From Lucinisca nassula (taxonomy: Eukaryota; Mollusca; Bivalvia; Lucinida; Lucinidae): 64,000 bases of DNA. A program made the position numbers and the translations under genes. Shown one piece after another: positions 39,467 to 51,691 of this stretch. The notes under the pieces were generated by a model that had not been told where the DNA came from, did no database searches, and saw only the letters and a list, made by a program, of their open reading frames with translations. The stretch is taken from contig OY757010.1 in assembly GCA_963580285.1 (NCBI GenBank), forward strand, positions 151,593,596 through 151,657,595, written 5' to 3'. Within the stretch, counting starts at the first letter, position 1. Each line of letters begins with the position of its first letter.

Positions 39467-41844
39467 ACAAGATGCCCCGCCACTACAATTACATTAAGCA
39501 AATGCCATATCACAGTGAAAAAGGTTCCCTTAATAAAGTTGACAGGAATACATGGGGGCTTGAAGAAATATATGGGCTGCATGATGCTTCCACGCAGAGC
39601 TGAATCCAGCTCGCACACTAGTACTGGTAAACCACTTACAGGATCTAAGCCTGTCCAGGAACCGCGGTGCGAGGCGGACCGTCCATGCTAATAAACCCTA
39701 TTGGTTTCATTGGGCGACAGGGCTTGAGATGTCATTTCATCTCAATGTCGGGTAAAAGTCCCACAAATTGGAAGCAACGTCTCCAAAATGACCTTTACAG
39801 TGTTGACGGGGACTTTAAACCTCAAACAAAACAAACAAACAGGAATACATGACTAAGATGACTATTTTAAATGGTCAAAGAGCAATGGCTCCAAAAGGAA
39901 GTAAACCAGAATCAAAATTCTCATTTTCAGTTTTAGGGGCCGGTGCCCTTAAAACTAAAGTCAAGGTCTTCAAAATCTAGTCAAATCTTTGGTCAGCTGC
40001 AATGAGTTAGACCACATTTCATTGATCTGTTCATGAAGATGGGTGCAGACAAGCCATCTTTGGCCCACAATTGCCACTTTTTTGGGGGCCTGTGCCGTTG
40101 AAAATAAGGTCAAAGTCACCAAACCCCCCCCCCCCCCCCGAGCTCTTGGAAATGCAGGATTCTGCGTATTTTACGCCAACTGTTTGCCGTTGTACGCGTG
40201 AAATTCACTATCGCCGATTCTTATGTACCCCTGTTTTTATTTCGACACACGTCCAAAATTACAGAAGCGGTAAAATCAGAAGCTTATTTAGGCCGCTTAC
40301 GCAATACCAGTAAAGATCAAATGCAGCGCCGCTTTTTTGTGTTGAAAGCACATGTGCCACATATTGACAGGTCTTTTGGCAATTGGTCGGTTTGCGGCAC
40401 GTATTAAAAATGATTGTACCGTTTTAATCTCGCCGTGCTAATCCCTGTGTTATTACGGATTACAATTAATTAGTTTACTGATTGATGTAAGCATGAACCA
40501 CCAAAGGATTAACTTTAGTCGGTAAAATAACACATTTAGTTAAACCAGGGTTAGGGCGAAGACGATATAATTGACAAATTACCAATGTCAAATATTTTCG
40601 CGACTACACGATCATACTTTTTATCGCTGGGTCAAAGAGTGTTTTGATGTTTACTGATGACATAAATATCTGTAATTTTTCAAAATGCAATCATTTTTTT
40701 GTTTGTTTTTGTTGTTTTTGGTGGGGGGGGGGGGGGTGCGTTTTACTGGGGTATACATTATTTTCCTAATATTTCTACAAAACATCAGATTGTGGCTGCT
40801 TCTTAGGCACATCAGGGAAATAGTTCTTACTGGTACCAACAATCTACACGTCAGTTATTCATATGGATGTGTAGCCTGATGATAAGAAATTTTTGTCTAT
40901 ATTCTATGCGCAATCAAGATCAGAACTCCCTTTCTATGTGGTAATCCAACTTTTTACCTGTGAATCCAACTTTTAACATGGAAGGATTCCTGGGAATCCT
41001 GTTTTCAAAATCCTAGTGAGAGCTCTGCCCCCGTCCTAGTGATGTTACCATGGGAGTTAGGTCAGAATCAACCATTAGGTTCAGGAGATATAGTGCTTCA
41101 AACAATAGTGCTTCAGACTACAGGATAGAAATGACTACATTCAAGGGGCGATAACTCCAACAGTAGGAAAATCAGAGTTATGATTCATATGTTCTGCACC
41201 TTGTTTCATCCTGCTTTACATATCTGTGAAGTTCCATGGAAATATCTCAAACGGCATCGAAGCTATGGACCCGACACGAAAATGGTTATGTTGAATGTTC
41301 AAAAACACCAAAAGTAGGAAAATCAGAGTTATGGTTCATATGTTCTGCACGTTGTCTGATGATGCTTTACACATCTGTGAAATTTCATGAAAATATCGCA
41401 AATGGTATCAGAGTTATGGAGCGGACACGAAACATATAGCAGCAGCTATATGCAAAGTTCAATAACACCAAAAGTAGGAGAACCAGAGTTACGGTTCATA
41501 TGTTCTGACATCGTCTCATGGTGCTCTACATATCTGTAAAGTTTCATGGAAATATCTCAAATGGTATTGAAGTTATGGAGCAGACACGAAACTATGACAG
41601 AAATTGCTATCTTCAAAGGGCAACAACTCCAAAAGCAGGAAAATCAGAGTTACAGTTCATATGTTCTGCACATCCTTTGACAGTGCTCTACATGTCTGTG
41701 AAGTTTCCTGAAAATATCTCAAAGGCTACCAGTTACGGAGTGGACACGAACTATGAGGCGCTGACGGAAGGACGTACAGACAGTCAAAACTTCGGAGGGT
41801 ATAACATAATACCCCACCATGTTTTGAATGGCGGGGCATAAAAA
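39464..41844 (-). mobile_element. Pearl/HINE-type element with about 165-bp tandem core
   Basis: Read on minus, it starts TTTTTATGCCCCGCCATTCA with a hairpin (ATGCCCCGCCATTC...TGGGGTATTA) and TCTGTACGTCCTTCCGTC. Core units at 41050-41760 carry GAACATATGAACTGTAACTC and TCCATAACTTCGATACC-type blocks. It ends GTGGCGGGGCATCTTGTTTT at 39464. A SINE is nested at 39555-39840. 39843-41000 includes a C run (40119-40138) and stretches I cannot name, so this may be two merged elements. Confidence 0.6.
39555..39840 (+). mobile_element. AAAC-tailed SINE with 11-bp target duplication
   Basis: AGGAATACATG occurs at 39544-39554 and 39841-39851. The body matches 32853-33160 and ends CAAACAAAACAAACAAAC. Confidence 0.9.
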
Positions 41845-41859
41845 CAACAAAAACATTTG

Positions 41860-42270
41860 ATATTTTCATGAAACTTCACAGATATGTAGAGTACTATGAG
41901 ACGACGTGCAGGACATATTAACTGTAACTCGATTTTCCGTCTTTTGGAGTTGTTGCCCTTTGAACATAGCCATTTCTATCATAGTTTCGTGTCTGCTCCA
42001 GAACTTCGATACCATTTTAGATATTTCCATGAAACTTCACAGATATGTACGAGTCAACATACAGAACATATGAACCGTATCTCTCATATTCCTAATTTTG
42101 AGGTTATTGAACTTTGAATATAGCTGTTGCTATCAGTTTGGTGCTCGATCCATAACTCTGATAGCCTTGAGATATTTTCACGAAACTTCACAGATATATA
42201 GAGCACTATAAGACAATGTGCAGAACATATGAACTGTAACTTTGATTTTCCTACTTTTGGAGTATATCTG
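41860..42270 (+). repeat. Pearl-type tandem core in opposite orientation
   Basis: About three units of AAACTTCACAGATATGTAGAG and GAACATATGAACTGTAACT run inverted to the core at 41050-41760. A matching unit lies at 39180-39330. The pair forms a large inverted repeat around 41845. Confidence 0.65.
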
Positions 42271-43030
42271 CCATATAAACTGACAGTTTTTGGGTCGATC
42301 GGTTTACGATCGACCCTAATTTACTAAATGGTCAAACGTAATTCATGCAGTTGTCCACGTGACCATCACTGAATTGGGAAAACAAATATGTTTTATTAAT
42401 AGAACTTGAAACGTTGAGCTAAGAGCTATCTATAGTCTTGACAGGAATCGTGTGCTGGATAATACCCAGATCAGATGCCGCGGAATGTGGCGTCTGATCA
42501 GCAGGTTGCACAGGAACTTCACTGTTTGCTTAAATAGTGGCATTTGAGGGTTAAATGAAAATAGTATAAGAATACCAGGTTGCTCACATAATGAAAGAAA
42601 AACAATATCTTAATACAGGTCACGATGTCACGTGACGTCTTTTGGAACATTCTATTTATAAAACTGTTACACAAATGTATGCCAAGTAGAGTAAAAATAG
42701 ACTTTGCACTCCTACTAGGACTTAATTTTAGAACCCTGAATTGTTTAAGTGCAAAAATGAGTAGCCCAGACTTTGTAGGTGGTACCGTTATTAGACATAC
42801 AGCGTAGACCAAGATCGGATATAGAGTACATCGCTTCTGATCAGGTCGGCACTGTTTGCCATATGTATGCAACAACAGTTTTGAACATGATTCATGGCCG
42901 TACGCAGACTCTGAAAAGGGGCGGGCTAAGGATGCAAATTTCAGGTATTTTGCAGAGGGTGAAAAACTGTATGAATCTGAAATAATTTCCAAGCGTAAGA
43001 AGAAAATTCCGGACTCTGCTCGTTTGTTTT
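42271..43030. other. Spacer with two GATCAG hairpins
   Basis: Hairpin cores lie at 42465-42535 (CCAGATCAGATGCCGCGG...) and 42796-42862 (AGCGTAGACCAAGATCGG...). A 157-residue frame on the minus strand here reads through the hairpin and is not a gene. Confidence 0.55.
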
Positions 43031-43265
43031 ATTTAAGGTTTGAAGTACCCGTCAACACTGTATAGGTCATTTGGAGACGTTACTTCCAATGTTACGGGAC
43101 TTTCAGCTCTGCGTGGAAGCATCATGCAGCCCATCTATTTATTCAAGCCCCGATGGGCAGGGGCGGGTGGACTGTGCTCGTACACTTGGGCATTGGCAAA
43201 CAGAATCTACATAATCAGACGCCACAGAACACAATGTCTGATCAGCTCTACTGTGCTTGCTTAAG
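43031..43265 (-). mobile_element. AAAC-tailed SINE remnant followed by a hairpin MITE piece
   Basis: 43031-43165 matches the SINE core and head in minus orientation with an internal deletion (GGACTTTCAGCTCTGCGTGG joins core to head). 43178-43262 is a degraded GCAAACAG hairpin. Confidence 0.65.
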
Positions 43266-43517
43266 TTAAACGAACAGTTCGATTCTCAGCTCAGGACTAT
43301 TTTCCCGACCTACACTCGGAGACTATCGACCCACCAGTACTCTCAGTGCTTTGATCATGTTACGTTATAAATGTTAACCAGTTCTGAATTGGGAGTATTG
43401 AGAAAAATTCGGGATATTTTTTCTTATTATGTTGTGAGTACTTGTTAGAACTGCCTCATCAAGGAAATGCTAACAAGTACCCATAACATATCAGTAACCA
43501 GGAAGGAAATTATCCTT

Positions 43518-43727
43518 TAACCCTTATCTTGCTGAATATTCATGTAAGCCACACCCATTTCTGTCTATCAACCAATCAAATTACTTGATGTAATTTATTG
43601 CTACAAATTCATAAACTGAATGCCAAACAGTGCAGATCCTGATCAGATGGCTTCTTCAGAAGCCATCTGATCTGGATCTACTGTTTTCAAAGATAGGGGT
43701 TGTCGTGAACAGCAAGATAAGGGTTAA
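43518..43727. mobile_element. TTAA MITE, family CCCTTATCTTGCTG
   Basis: TTAA at both ends; TIR CCCTTATCTTGCTGA and CAGCAAGATAAGGG; core hairpin GATCCTGATCAGATGGCTTC over its complement. Confidence 0.88.
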
Positions 43728-44016
43728 CCTTTATCCTGATTAATATTTGAATAAGTCACACCCATTTCTGACTATCATCCATACATGATATGTTTTCGTT
43801 TTAATTCACAAACTGAATGACAGAGTAGATCCTGATCAGATGAAGCCATCTGATCTGGATCTACACTGTTTGCGAAGATCAACCTATATCCTGCTGAATA
43901 CAACCACCCCCTGCACTGACATTCAGTCTGTGAATTTGCAGGAATAAATTCAATCTGATTTGTTCAGTATGAATGAGTGTGGCTAAATTAATCTACTCAG
44001 CAGGAAACGTGTTTAA
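43724..44016. mobile_element. TTAA MITE sharing its left TTAA with the previous copy
   Basis: It starts TTAACCTTTATCCTGATTAA at the very TTAA that ends the copy at 43518. Hairpin at 43827-43873. The right end ACTCAGCAGGAAACGTGTTTAA is diverged. Confidence 0.7.
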
Positions 44017-44139
44017 AAACTCAATGACAACCATTACCTGTTCAAAATTTTAGAACTACCTTAGGCGGTTTAAGTAGATACTTGGCAGGATACTGGATAT
44101 TGGTTTTGTACTCATATTTTTCAAACCCTTTGATGGATT

Positions 44140-44336
44140 TGATTTGAATTTGAGCTCTTTTTTTTTTATTGAGCCGATAGATAAGCAGAGATGGGTGAAA
44201 AAAGAAGCAACCGGAGAGAAAACGCATGACCTACCATTGTAGAACTTGGCATCACAATCTGTGAGACTCCAACCTACAGCTGTGAGAGACTTAATGCTTG
44301 GAGTCAGCAATCCTATCTGCTCAGCCACGGAGGCCA
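44140..44336 (-). mobile_element. tRNA-derived SINE, diverged
   Basis: The minus-strand head reads TGGCCTCCGTGGCTGAGCAG, then TTGGAGTCTCACAG and GCCAAGTTCTACAATGG, matching 24762-24979 with many substitutions. Confidence 0.7.
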
Positions 44337-45568
44337 GTTAAACCTTATGGGCTAAGTCTATCTTGGCACCATGATGGATGTTGGCCCAAATTTTATTTAC
44401 CATACCCCTGCCAATTTACTGTGCCTTTTCAAGACAAGGCATGAGCAGTGAGCTGTCTGATGCAAGATTATTTTGCACCAAACATTCAAGAGCAGTGAAC
44501 ATTCTTTTGACAAAAACATCAATATTTAAGAGGGATGGGAACACCTGGCAGATTTTTCCACCATTTTTTGAAGGGAGACAACTTTCTGTCCTCTTTTCTA
44601 TAAGCCCTGTCCCACTGAAAAAGGGGTCTACTCTCAAAGGGAAGAATTTAATCCTGACACTGGCGACAAAAATACTTTTACAGGAGTTGCCTCCCCTGAA
44701 GGTGTTCCCAACACATGAGAAAAGGGCCCTCAGTATTCTTCAGTTTACATTTTTCTAATGGCATTCGCTGCTAGTCTCATAGGAGTTTTACTGTAATAGG
44801 CCTACATACATATTTTGCATGCAGCTCCCCAAATTTCTCTTCAACATGTCTATGAGAAGCTAAGGCTCTGGTGAGACTACGCATATGTACAGGCTTGGCC
44901 TTGTGGTTATAAAGCTTTTTTCATGCACAAAATTTATAATGCTCATAAATATTAAAATACAAATGAAAGGGGCTCAGATCAGCACAAAATGTTATTTGTC
45001 CTGCTCATAAATTTTAAAATGCCAACATTTGTTGGCATTTTAAAATTTACAAGCAGTACAAATTTCATTCATTCTCAAGCGAACAGAGCATGAAAAGTTT
45101 TATAACCTCGTCTGGCCTGGTCACCTATGTGACCATGACTCTTTTCCCATTAGCTGTCTCACTTATTCTGGCATTGGCTTTCAAACGTTCTGCGTCAGAT
45201 ATTTCGGAAAATATCCCATGTGTTGAAGCAGCATAATGACTTTGAGCCTCCGTAAAGTAAACAAAAACAAGACACTGCAGGACTTACTGCCTTTAATGCA
45301 ATAGATTCTGAACAAAAAATAAACAAATCAAGAATCACTACTTGGTAGTGGTAAGTAAATCCACAAACTTAAAACTTTACCACACTGAGGTATCTTCCTC
45401 CAACCAAATTCAACTGAAAATTACTCAACTCAAACTTTCTTCTATAACCTCCAGACAATAGTGCCAGAGAAGACAGTGTAATTGATTTGGATATTATCGG
45501 CCCAGTCAACACTATTAAGGTCATGTCAAGCTAGTCAATTTACCTAACCACACTTTTCCTTGACAGGC
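44337..45568. other. Spacer with repeat fragments
   Basis: 44526-44715 is a diverged TTAA GGGGAATG MITE. 45009-45049 is a perfect A/T-rich palindrome (AAATTTTAAAATGCCAACA and complement). The rest shows no coding signal. Confidence 0.55.
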
Positions 45569-45809
45569 TTAAGGGGAATGGGTACACCTTCAGGGGAAGC
45601 AACTTCTGCAAAAGTGTTTTGTCACCCATGTCTATAGGGGTCAACTCTTAAAGGAAAGAATTTGCTCCCTAGGAGCAAATTCTTTCCTTTAAGAGTAGAC
45701 CCTTTTTTCGGTGGGACTGAGCCTATAGAAAAGTGGACAGGATGTCCCGAAAGTTGTCTCCCTTTGAAAAATGGCAGAAAAATGTGCTAGGTGTTCTCAT
45801 TCCCCTTAA
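45569..45809. mobile_element. TTAA MITE, family GGGGAATG
   Basis: TTAAGGGGAATGGGTACACC on the left and CATTCCCCTTAA on the right, with the central hairpin GGAAAGAATTTGCTCC and complement. Confidence 0.85.
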
Positions 45810-45898
45810 AACATGAATAGTTAACCAGTTCAGTGCACATTCATTCCTGAGAAACTGACAACTGCCCTTCTGACTCAGCACTAGGAAGAGAATGTCTA

Positions 45899-48090
45899 CC
45901 GTAAAATCCTAAAACTTAAGACACCTTGAGGACTTGCTGTAATTGTCCGAAATTTTTTTGACAAATTTGTTTCACAATACTGCAAGGCGTCCAAAAGGTG
46001 CAGACGGAATTACAGTGTAGACTAGGGGTGTAACGATGCATCGATAGTTCGATGCATCGCGATAGGGACTGCCTCGATAGCAATGCATCGATAGTACTTT
46101 GGACTATCGATAGCTATCGCCGATAGTTCACTCAACTATCGATAGTTTCGATTGTTTTTGTATTTTTCTTGAATATACTTTGAAAATATACCTGTACTGT
46201 TGTGTAATTACGCAAGTATTTTTGCTTAGGAAATCCATTCAGCTGTAATCAGGACAGACTGATAAGCCTTCACATATGTGCATGATGATCTGTGTCTTCA
46301 CTGGTCGCACATGTGTATCATAGTTTTTTGCCGTGTGGTGAATTTCTCGCGGCGATGGATTTCCCGCCGTCATTTTTGCACGTGCAGTTGAGGCAGTCAG
46401 AAATTTTCCCGCGTTTTTCAATAACAAAACGTCAATGATAGTTTGATCACGCGTTTGTTGCATGCAACTTTTTGAAAACATGACAGTGAAACCTGTGCGA
46501 CATGTGAAGGCTCAGATCAGCCTGCGCAGTCATATATAAATGTTTGCTGTTTGTACTATCCTTGCGTAGTATAACTTCTGGGACAAACGCCATTTCCCTG
46601 TTCAGTTTCGAAGACATTTGCAAGATGCACAAGCTGATCTTTTGTATGAAGAAATGTTTTTTTTTTTGCTGTGTGCTGACTTATTCATATAGGTAAATAA
46701 ATGCGTAATAAATGACGGTATAATGCAGTTTAACTTGTTGTATATGTGACTCTTTTTGCGCATAAGGACCAGACTATTAAACCGCACTTTTGTGGTCTCA
46801 TTAGAAATGCATTTCTCGAAAAATGCAGAGAATGTGCATGCGAGTACATGATAGACTCAGATAAGTCGGCAAGTATGCACAAATGCATCAATGATGATGT
46901 CATCAGTCGGCTGGCCTGACCGATTGGGATTGAATTCTTGGGGGAATATTTAAGCAGACTAAAATTTTATTTTCCTGTCGTCATCCTGTAGGGGGAAAAA
47001 ACGTGCAGCGCGAGGCCTTAGGTCTCCGTCTATCAAGTACTTTCTTAAGGTGATTCTGGACGTTTTGATGGTGGACACTGGGCAACCTGGGACAAATTGG
47101 CGTTTTTATTTTTCGTAGGTATTTCTGATTCTATTTTTGGTTGTCTTTGTATTATAATAGAGGGATATTCCAGAAAAAATAACATGTCGAAACGGCCAAA
47201 TTTCATTACATGAAAACTTTGTTTTATTATTGCTACTTGTCTTAGCTGTCTTTTGTGCAAGGACTAAATGTCCACAGAGTCAAAGAGCCTAGGTCAAGCC
47301 CTGTACATATTGCTAAATGAAAAAACCGACTTGATAATTGCTTTACTTCTATGCTGATAATCTAGCTTTTGATGCTAACTTCAAATAAAAAATATGTAAG
47401 TTCAAGTTTTAATACAGTTTGTTAGATTCATGTCGCCCTTAAAGAGGTGCTAAAATAGCGTGCTGTGATTACGTAATACTATGTAATAATCGGTTTACCT
47501 AATTAACTGAATCCACAGATTAATTTAACACAGGCGGCAAACATCAAAGAATCGAAGAACGATCAGCATGTGTCAGTTTTCACAAGCAGAAAATCTCAAA
47601 CACTGCAAAGGTATTAAAGCTATGATAACCATCACTTACAGGCATATATACTGGAAGCAGCAAACTATTTTTAGGCGGTGGTGGGGATATATATAAAGAG
47701 CCGTCTCCCCATGATGTTTTTTTCTGGAATAGCCCCGAGGGAATGAATGCTGATATTGAAACACACAATAAACATACAATTTTAGGCCATTGGAATTTTC
47801 CTAACTCGTTCTGTCACTCTTAGCCATTTTATGTGAGTGATATAACATCTATGAATCATTTATAAGTGTTCCCGATAGTATCACGATAGTATCGTGATAG
47901 TATGCCACGATAGTGATAGTATCGTGATAGTAGTTTCCACGATAGCAATACTATCACGATAGTCAAAATTGGCATCGATAGTCAGCCCTAGTGTAGACCC
48001 TGATCAGACTGCTCCTTCTGGAGTAGTCTGATCTTGGTCTGCACTGTTTGCTTAGGTCTATCCGTCCCAAAACTAAGGATCATTATGGTA
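45899..48090. mobile_element. TACCGTAA-type MITE split by a hAT-like element
   Basis: The left part (45899-46022) starts TACCGTAAAATCCTAAAAC. The right part (47991-48090) carries the GATCAGACTGCTCCTTC hairpin and ends GGATCATTATGGTA. Together they rebuild a copy of the family at 48467. Confidence 0.8.
46023..47990. mobile_element. Non-autonomous hAT-like element, 1968 bp
   Basis: A perfect 8-bp duplication GTGTAGAC (46015-46022 and 47991-47998) flanks termini TAGGGGTG and, inverted, TAGGGCTG. Both subterminal regions are packed with CGATAG motifs (ATCGATAGT copies at 46040-46150, CACGATAGTATCGTGATAG at 47870-47980), as expected of repeated transposase-binding sites. The interior has no transposase frame. 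TSD length and terminus fit hAT. Confidence 0.88.
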
Positions 48091-48344
48091 ATAAATATTT
48101 CTTGAACAACCGCCATTACAGAATGCTGCCGAACCCAGAAACTCCTGATCACCTGTCACACACATATCCGACTCAGTGGAGCAACGAGGATAATTTTGTA
48201 TCAATCATTTATGAATATTTTTTTTTCCATTAACCTGTAAGTTGTGGGTGCTCATTAGAACTGCTGCAACAAGGTGATGCAACAAATGCCCATAACATAC
48301 CATTAAGTTTCTTACAAGGAATAAATGATTACTAAAATGTTTTA

Positions 48345-48460
48345 CAGCTCATCAGCAGCAAATTCTTTCCTTAAAGACCCCCTTTTTCACACAGAGGCTG
48401 TGTTTATGGGAAAAGCAAACAGGAAGTTCCAAAAGTTGTCTCCCTTGTAACATATACCGG
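48345..48460. repeat. Partial GGGGAATG-family MITE
   Basis: It has AGCAAATTCTTTCCTTAAAG, CCCCTTTTTCACACAG and AAAGTTGTCTCCCTTG, in the order seen in the complete copies. Confidence 0.6.
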
Positions 48461-48466
48461 ATAAAC

Positions 48467-48680
48467 CGTAAAAATCCTAAAAGTTCAGACACCTTGAGGA
48501 CATGCTGTGATTCTCAAAACAATTTAACATTTGTTTCATCATCCAGCAAGGAGTCCAAAAGGCACAGACAGAATGGCAAACAATGTAGACCCTGATCAGT
48601 TCAGGAGCAGTCTTATCTGGGTCTGCACTGTTTGCTTAGGACTATTTGTCCCAATACTAAGGACAATTACGGTATACATT
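48467..48680. mobile_element. TACCGTAA-type MITE, complete
   Basis: The left end is AACCGTAAAAATCCTAAAAG and the right end AAGGACAATTACGGTA. The core is CAAACAATGTAGACCCTGAT with its arm CTGGGTCTGCACTGTTTGC. Confidence 0.8.
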
Positions 48681-48719
48681 CCCCTCAAACTGGAGGTAAA
48701 CTGTTACATGATTTGGCAC

Positions 48720-49018
48720 CGAATACATCCAAATTAAAGGAGCTGTCAACGAATACATCCAAATTAAAGGAGCTGTCAACATACATAATTCTAATAATAA
48801 GAAAATAATACAAAAAACCATAGTCTACTCAAAGTTCCTCCTGAAGTACACTATCCCAGTGTAATCAAATAGACATTACTTTATCTTCATGCCAAAATGC
48901 CAGTCATCTGTTATGTTTGGAACCTTAGTCTACTCAAGGTTCCTCTTGAAGTACACTGTCCCCATGTAAGCAAATAAAGATTATTTATCTTCATACCAAA
49001 ATGTCAGTCATCTATTTT
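48720..49018. repeat. Two short tandem duplications
   Basis: 48721-48750 recurs at once as 48751-48780 (AATACATCCAAATTAAAGG). A roughly 95-bp unit with GTACACT(A/G)TCCC and CATCTGTTAT/CATCTATTTT repeats at 48826-49018. Confidence 0.8.
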
Positions 49019-49119
49019 TTTCCATCCTGAAACTTTCAGTTTGTGGATTAACTTTTTTTTTTCATTCCCAAGCTTCAACAAAGATATATCTCATCACGTG
49101 AACAAGTCTGTGAAATGAA

Positions 49120-49310
49120 GAACCCCTAAACCCGACTTTATATAGTGAAAACTGGGGTTTTTGGGGGTATTCATGTTTTTTATTTCTGCTCCAAGACATA
49201 GTTTGTGGGTACTCGTTAGAACTGCCTCACTGAGGAGGTTCTAACAAGCACACACAACCTATGTTTAGAGCATTTATCGGAAAAATATCAAGGATTTTCA
49301 AAAGATAAGT
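49120..49310. mobile_element. GATTGTGGGTAC-family MITE
   Basis: CCCGACTTTATATAGTGAAAACTGGGG is followed by a hairpin with GTTTGTGGGTACTCGTTAG and its diverged complement. Confidence 0.65.
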
Positions 49311-49970
49311 AGCCATTTTGGAGATGTGAAAAATGCACTATGTCGTACGGATGTGTTATTGTAATGTCATGGGTTTTCCTAAGGATTAAATGTCTATTGA
49401 ACCAATGGACCAGCTATCCTCAACATCAATTGGTCTGACACTATCTAAATTGGTGCACTGATACCGAAATGGTATGCCAAAATCAGGTGGTCCACTAGAC
49501 ACGCCACGGCTGATCTTAAATGGTCCCAGTCAAAAATAGCTGGACCAGGATCAACAGACACGCTCTTTCTTCGACCCCCATATCTGAATTATCAACAAAA
49601 GAGCCCTCTGCGAAGAAGACAAACCTATTTACAAGCATGATTAATGAGTATATATATTTACAAGCATGATAATGAGTTTATACTATATTTTGAGACTCAT
49701 ATTTAGTATGTATATTTATAGGATAAACATTGAAATGTTACAACATTTGAAGATGTCATTTCAGAGAAAATAAGGCCTGACATTTCATGTGAATAACTGG
49801 CTGGGCAGATGATTCATATGAAATGTCAAGCCCTTTTTTCTTTGAAAATTTAGAAAATGAAATTGCCAATTGCTCTAAAAAATTCTGTGGCACTAAGGGT
49901 TACTAATAGATTTCATTCTCACAAAACTAGAGCAACAACCTAAAACTGAAAAGGTCTGCTGTAAACAAAA
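49311..49970. other. Spacer, one inverted repeat
   Basis: GCCTGACATTTCATGTGAAT at 49772 and its complement ATTCATATGAAATGTCAAGC at 49811 form an inverted pair. Nothing else is recognised. Confidence 0.5.
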
Positions 49971-50177
49971 TACCGTAAAAATCTGGACATCCTGAGGACA
50001 TGCTGTAACTTCCCTAAAATTTTGACAAATTTGTTTCATGATTCATCAAGGAGTCCAAAACATGCAGACGGAATGGCAAACAGTGTAGACGCTGATCAGA
50101 CTGCTCCTGCAATCTGATCTGGTTCTGCACTGTTTGCACAGGCATGTCTGTCCCAATATTTAGGATCATTACGGTAT
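49971..50177. mobile_element. TACCGTAA-type MITE, complete
   Basis: TACCGTAAAAATCTGGACAT on the left, GGATCATTACGGTA on the right; hairpin CAAACAGTGTAGACGCTGAT and complement at 50076-50142. Confidence 0.82.
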
Positions 50178-50462
50178 GTCTTTGAACAAGTATACCCGGC
50201 CAAGACTCTCATCCATGTAGACTGATCAGACTTCACTGCGTGCTGTATGGCTGGCAAGCAAGATGAAGCCTCGCAGGTGGCGACAAATGCCGATAACCTT
50301 TGCGAATAGTTTGGGCCCAGATGAGGCCCCACAAAACGTTGGGCCTGATCTGGATCCAAGCTCTTTGACACTCTTTTTTTTTTTGTTGAAAAAAGAAAAG
50401 GTTAATTATTAAAGAAATCCACAGACAACAGAAAAGCATGCAAAATTACCCAGCATACAGAG

Positions 50463-50687
50463 TTAACCATTTTTGTAACAAATGGAATCTTCCTCATATA
50501 TAGCAGGCGTCCACTTCAAAATTTAGAGGTTACAGGTTGTGTTTTCGTCACATTTCATTCGTAAAATGGATGAACTTTTTGCAAACAGTGTAGGCCCTGA
50601 TCAGACGCCACATTCTGTGGCGTCTGATCTGGGCCTGCACTGTTAGCCAATTATTTCGTTTGTAGTTTCCGGTACAAAATGGGTTAA
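50463..50687. mobile_element. TTAA MITE, family CCCATTG, reversed
   Basis: TTAACCATTTTTGTAAC on the left and GGTACAAAATGGGTTAA on the right. The core hairpin is CAAACAGTGTAGGCCCTGAT with CTGATCTGGGCCTGCACTG. Confidence 0.82.
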
Positions 50688-50778
50688 TGCAGACTGGGAA
50701 GGTTTTATTCTGGCTAAATGTGTATGCAGACTGAGCTGAGTGCTTGCCCAAAGACACTTAGTGTGGGTCACATGGTGC

Positions 50779-51225
50779 TTAACCCTTATCCTGCTGCATA
50801 AATCAATTAAGACACGCCCATTGCTGTTTATCAACCAATCAAATTAATTGATATAATTTATTCATTCAAATTTGCAAACTGAAAGAAAGAGTAGATCCTG
50901 ACCATCTGCTCATGATCTACAGTGTTTGCAAAGATTTGTCTATGAATTTAGGCAACATTGTATAGGTCATTTTGGAGATTTTGTGGGACTTTTACCAGAC
51001 ATTGAAAAGAAATAACATCTGAAGCCGTCGCCTTATGAAACCAATAGGGTTTATAAGCATAGACGGTCCGACTTGCACCGCTTTACCTGGGCAGGCTTGG
51101 ATCCTTTAAGCGGTTTACCAGTATTCATGTGCGGTCGGTTTCATCTCTGCGTGACAACATCACACAACCCATCTATTTCTTCAAGCCCCGATGGGTGGGG
51201 GCATGTTTAGCAGGATAAGGGTTAA
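50779..51225. mobile_element. TTAA MITE, family CCCTTATCTTGCTG, split by a SINE
   Basis: TTAACCCTTATCCTGCTG at 50779 and GCAGGATAAGGGTTAA ending at 51225 are the two termini. A minus-strand AAAC-family SINE (about 50952-51207, without its AAAC tail) lies between the hairpin and the right end. Confidence 0.82.
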
Positions 51226-51691
51226 TAGCAATTTATGCAGGCTGATTGTCTCATAAGAGTAAATGGCTGAATTAGTAGAGTAATTTCTGTGAAACTTCAG
51301 TAACTAGAACATAGACAGATCATTTTTCAGTCCCAGGGAAATATACCCATGATTGCAGATATACTGATATTAATACACTTGAGAAAATTTTCTTATCTTG
51401 AAAAGTATGTTGTGTGTACTCTTTAGAATCACCTCAACGAGCACACATGACATGCCTTCATTTGAAAGAAAATCGAAAAGATAATCATTATTCCTAATGA
51501 CCTGGTACTAAGATTAACGCTCAGTGGCTCAAACTATCCAAGTTACTCACAATGCATGGTCTAGAGGTACAATTGGGATAATTAAGAGATATCTGTCCAA
51601 TCTTCAATACAATATTGGTTACTGTAAAAACCCTAAAACTCGGACACCTTGAGGACTTGCTATAATTTTGTTTTGCGATCCAGCAAGGAGT

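Noticed and set aside
42519..42992. 157-residue minus-strand frame
   Set aside because: It contains the translated GATCAG hairpin (GKQCRPDQK), has no recognisable domain and no gene context.
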